A program made the translations under genes and the position numbers. From Chitinophaga caeni (GTDB lineage: Bacteria; Bacteroidota; Bacteroidia; Chitinophagales; Chitinophagaceae): a DNA stretch of 64,000 nt. Where the stretch lies: assembly GCF_002557795.1 (NCBI RefSeq), contig NZ_CP023777.1, positions 620,001-684,000 of the forward strand, read 5' to 3'. Positions 60,864 through 64,000 of this stretch are shown here, piece by piece; position 1 is the first letter of the stretch; each line of letters opens with the position of its first letter. The notes beneath the pieces were generated by a model that did no database searches, was not told the origin of the DNA, and saw only the letters and a program-made list of their open reading frames with translations.

Positions 60864-63800
60864 TTAAAAGGTCAAATCTAATCCGGCCATATACGTTCTC
60901 ATTACCGGCATTGTTCTGTCAGCATAGATGCTATAGCTTGCATAGGCTTCAGGGTCTATGCCTGCATCGTTCCTATACCAGTGAAACGGGTTCTGCACTT
61001 GCAGGGTAAATTTCGCGGCGGTGATCTTCTTAGTTTTGAACAAGCGCTCCGGGAAATGATAGGAAAGTGCAATATCCCGTACCTTGATATAGTCCGCTTT
61101 CATCGTATTCACATCTTCCGCAAACCAGATTATGCTGTAGTAAAGCCCGCCGTTACCTTTCAGGTCAGGCGCCGGCAACATGCCCGGGATCTTTTCGTCT
61201 CCCGGTTGCTTCCAGAAATTGAGCGTACGTTTATCCTGGTTATTGGAAAAATTCAACGTGTTGATGGCTTTGGTTACATCGCGCATAACGTTTCCCCCGT
61301 TTCCGATCATCATAATATGCAGGTCGAACTGTTTATAGGAGAAAGTATTTGTAAAGCCGACGGTATAGGTCGGGCGCATAGTACCGCTATAGACCAGGCC
61401 GTTTATATCCGTCATGTTTGCCACGATGGTACCGTTATCGTCATAATTTTTTACCACTTTGCCATCAGCATCATACACCAATACTGATCCATTCCCGGGG
61501 TCAAGACCTGCAAAGCGGAAGTTAAATACGGCATCCATCGGGTAGCCTACCCGGTTTACACCAAAACCGCTGGTGAGTCCTATTACCGACTCATCGTTGG
61601 TATTGATTTCCGTCATCTTATTCTTGTTGATACTCATATTGAGGGCAGAGTACCATGAGAAGTTCTTTCCTTGTACGTTCACCGTTTTTAATGACAGCTC
61701 AAAGCCCTTGTTATTCATGCTTCCAAAGTTGATGAGCGCGGTACTGAAGGCATTGGTGGGATCGGTAGCTTTCTGACCGAGGAGGTCGGTGCTTTTACGG
61801 ATGTAATAGTCTACCGAGCCCGATATCCTGTTGCTTAATACGGCGAAGTCAATACCGAAGTTAGTAGTGGCGGTTTTCTCCCATCTCAATGACTTATTCG
61901 GCGGGTACACGATATTTGTAGCATTGGCGCCTGTTTCCGAGAAGAAGCTGGAAGAGGCTTGGAGATAAGGCCCTACCTGTTTCGCTACGTTTCCTCCAAG
62001 ACCATAGGTGGCCCTAATATTTAGGTTGTTCAGCCAGTTGGCATCCTTGAGAAATGTTTCTTCAGTCATCCTCCAGCCGAGGCCGAAAGACCACAGTGGA
62101 AGATACCTGTAACGTGGATCCGTACCGAATAGGTTAGAGTTGTCTACACGTACGCTGGCCGTAGCATTATATTTATGATCGTAATTATATCCAACATTGC
62201 CGTAGGCAGATACGTAACGGTCTTCAAAGTAAGTGAAGTTGTTATAGCTATTATAATCAAAGTTAAAAGTGCTGTTGATGGACTCGGTACCCTTAAGGCT
62301 TCCCAGCGCTACTTCGTCTACCGGCATAAATTGCAGGTTGTTATCATTATATCCCATCTTGAACACCCTGGTAGCAGAAGTTACTATAGCTCTTCTTTCG
62401 GCGCCGGCAAGTGCAGTAATAAAATGTTTGTCAGCAATATTTTTATCATAGTTAAGCTGTAGGCGTGCCGTATAAGATTTGGAATCGCCTCTACGTTCAC
62501 TGATCTGTCCCCCGTCAGGTACATTTTTTATAATTTCCCCATTTACTATCTGCGTAGCTTCATTAATCATATGCTTGGATTCATAAGAGTCGGCAGAATA
62601 GAAGTTTTTAAAATAGTTGCTACCGCGTTCCGTTTGGTACTTGAGATCCAGCGATAGTCCTTCTATAATTTTAGCGGTAAATCCACCTTGAAGTCGGAAA
62701 TAATTGGAATGCCCGAGGTTATCAGTCTTATAAAGCTCATTCAGCGGGTTGAACGACTCATCCAGGAGGCCTTCATTTTTCAACCTATCTATCTCCGTTT
62801 GGGATTTAAGCCAATTCCAGGGTACCAAGTTACCATCGGCATCTTTGATCACTTCGTAGGGCATTGAGTTATAAAGACCCGTACCTCCACGCGATGGTGA
62901 CCTATAGTTGCTTAGGTTGGTAGCGATGCCGGCTTCTGCTGTCAGCCACTTAAACACCTTCATACGGTCTTTTATGTTGATGTTCATTTCACCGGTGCGA
63001 CTGCGTAAATTATCACCTTGGTTAGCCGTATAGTTCATGCTCAGGTTAAAAATATGCAGGTCATTACCGCCGTTGACCGAAAAATTATAACGTTGTTTTA
63101 CCGCATCCTGCATCAGCAGATCCTGCACTTGTCCAATACCGTTTGAGTTGCGCAGCGTGTTCAGTGTATTGTCCAGCTCTTGTTGGTCTATCAAGTTCTG
63201 CTCATGCTTGTATAGGGCTTCAAGCACTTTTGGTTGAGCATACCTCATCGTGTTTGCATTATACCCCGGATGGTAGATGTTAAATAGCTCCTGTTGGAAA
63301 TCCACCATCTGGGCGGAGCTCATATAGTTGAAATAACTTGCATCCGGAATAGGCGTCATGAATACAGTGCTTCCGACGTTAACGGTTGTTTTATGCGCAT
63401 TTCCATGCCGCGTAGTGATAGAGATAACGCCGTTGGCAGCGCGGGTACCATATATTGATGCTGCGGCAGCATCTTTCATGACTGTTACATTCACCACATC
63501 TGCCGGGTTGATGAAGCCCAGGTCGCCCTCATATGGAAACCCATCTACCACGAAGAGCGGACTCTGGTTGCCATATAAAGTGGAAAGCCCGCGTATCGTA
63601 ACATTCCCCTTGTTTACATACATCCCTGCCACTGTACCTTCAAGGCGATCTACCAGGTTGGTTTCCATCCTGGCGCCGAGCATCTTTTCAGTAACGGTAC
63701 CGAAAGCGCCGGTTGCGCGCTCTTTAGGCAGCTTCTGGTATCCCGTGGAATAGGTTACAGAAACACCATCCAGGGAGTATAGCATTGTTTTCAGGGTAAT

Positions 63801-64000
63801 ATTACCTAATGACAGGATGCTCCCTTCGGAAGATACTGTGATCCTTTGCTGCACCGTGTTAAAGCCTAGCAGGGTAATCTCCAGGATATAGTTTCCCGGG
63901 GCAACGTTTTCGATCTTAAAAGACCCGTCTTCCTGGCTAGCGGTGCCTTTCTTGCCCGGGGATAACCGTATAGAGGCGCCCACGATAGGGTTCCCTACAG
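60864..64000 (-). CDS. SusC/RagA TonB-dependent transporter (second), 5' end cut by the window
   Basis: Open to the right edge; about 1045 residues are present. The visible part starts inside the carboxypeptidase-like domain (GNPIVGASIRLSPGKKGTASQEDGSF), then comes a TonB-box-like YSLDGVSVTYSTGYQ, the plug with RATGAFGTVTEKML, and the barrel to the last residue (Phe). The internal GTG near 63983 is not the real start. There is no way to tell whether it has an STN domain. It is co-transcribed with SusD and possibly the ABC/Gld genes. It differs strongly from the first SusC. Confidence 0.92.
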   Translation of the reverse strand, partial: VGNPIVGASIRLSPGKKGTASQEDGSFKIENVAPGNYILEITLLGFNTVQQRITVSSEGSILSLGNITLKTMLYSLDGVSVTYSTGYQKLPKERATGAFGTVTEKMLGARMETNLVDRLEGTVAGMYVNKGNVTIRGLSTLYGNQSPLFVVDGFPYEGDLGFINPADVVNVTVMKDAAAASIYGTRAANGVISITTRHGNAHKTTVNVGSTVFMTPIPDASYFNYMSSAQMVDFQQELFNIYHPGYNANTMRYAQPKVLEALYKHEQNLIDQQELDNTLNTLRNSNGIGQVQDLLMQDAVKQRYNFSVNGGNDLHIFNLSMNYTANQGDNLRSRTGEMNINIKDRMKVFKWLTAEAGIATNLSNYRSPSRGGTGLYNSMPYEVIKDADGNLVPWNWLKSQTEIDRLKNEGLLDESFNPLNELYKTDNLGHSNYFRLQGGFTAKIIEGLSLDLKYQTERGSNYFKNFYSADSYESKHMINEATQIVNGEIIKNVPDGGQISERRGDSKSYTARLQLNYDKNIADKHFITALAGAERRAIVTSATRVFKMGYNDNNLQFMPVDEVALGSLKGTESINSTFNFDYNSYNNFTYFEDRYVSAYGNVGYNYDHKYNATASVRVDNSNLFGTDPRYRYLPLWSFGLGWRMTEETFLKDANWLNNLNIRATYGLGGNVAKQVGPYLQASSSFFSETGANATNIVYPPNKSLRWEKTATTNFGIDFAVLSNRISGSVDYYIRKSTDLLGQKATDPTNAFSTALINFGSMNNKGFELSLKTVNVQGKNFSWYSALNMSINKNKMTEINTNDESVIGLTSGFGVNRVGYPMDAVFNFRFAGLDPGNGSVLVYDADGKVVKNYDDNGTIVANMTDINGLVYSGTMRPTYTVGFTNTFSYKQFDLHIMMIGNGGNVMRDVTKAINTLNFSNNQDKRTLNFWKQPGDEKIPGMLPAPDLKGNGGLYYSIIWFAEDVNTMKADYIKVRDIALSYHFPERLFKTKKITAAKFTLQVQNPFHWYRNDAGIDPEAYASYSIYADRTMPVMRTYMAGLDLTF

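Overview
This window is Bacteroidota chromosome, most likely a Chitinophaga-like member of the Chitinophagaceae. The evidence is two SusC/SusD pairs, three ECF sigma factors (two with FecR partners), a bacillithiol glycosyltransferase (BshA), Gld-type ABC components, many short-leader lipoproteins, and promoters of the TTTG / TAnnTTTG type. No ribosomal RNA, CRISPR array or prophage was seen. There is one tRNA, tRNA-Arg(CCU).

Layout. 1-4126: end of an EI24/CysZ-like membrane protein, an RsmI-like methyltransferase, an M28 peptidase and bshA. 4229-5505: four tandem copies of a 346-bp non-coding repeat. 5502-8043: a minus-strand DNA-alkylation-repair operon (2OG oxygenase, Ada-type zinc domain, AlkB, AlkA). 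8518-8859: a broken DUF4143 ATPase. 9128-18613: a polysaccharide utilisation locus (ECF sigma, FecR, SusC, SusD, two GH30 enzymes), probably for a beta-glucan. 18696-23451: an unusual block with a divergent adenylosuccinate-synthetase homologue, a von Willebrand factor A protein and a small coiled-coil protein in one tight operon, divergent from a cytosine-5 DNA methyltransferase that carries an integrase-like Arm domain. This is the best candidate for an undescribed system. 23837-25690: korA without korB.

26236-34131 holds small exported proteins, an ECF/FecR pair without a SusC, an XRE regulator, kynureninase followed by an RGG-repeat 2H phosphoesterase, and a TIGR00266 protein. 34642-41367 is a complete RND efflux operon (TetR, TolC, adaptor, pump) with a clear palindromic operator placed on its promoter. 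41672-54643 is mostly housekeeping: DUF502, zinc phospholipase C-like, serC, DUF1015, TPR, PaaN, YceI, 2TM, acyl-CoA synthetase, tRNA, ECF sigma with a membrane partner, DUF2147. 55008-64000 holds a TauE/SafE permease and a second SusC/SusD pair followed by an ABC ATPase and an ABC-2/GldG fusion.

Two copies of one roughly 310-320-bp MITE-like element, in opposite orientation and each with a perfect 9-bp target duplication, lie about 31 kb apart (23459-23767 and 54670-54989). Most gene ends carry strong hairpin terminators, many of them bidirectional between convergent genes. Gene calls rest on motif recognition only; no database search was possible.
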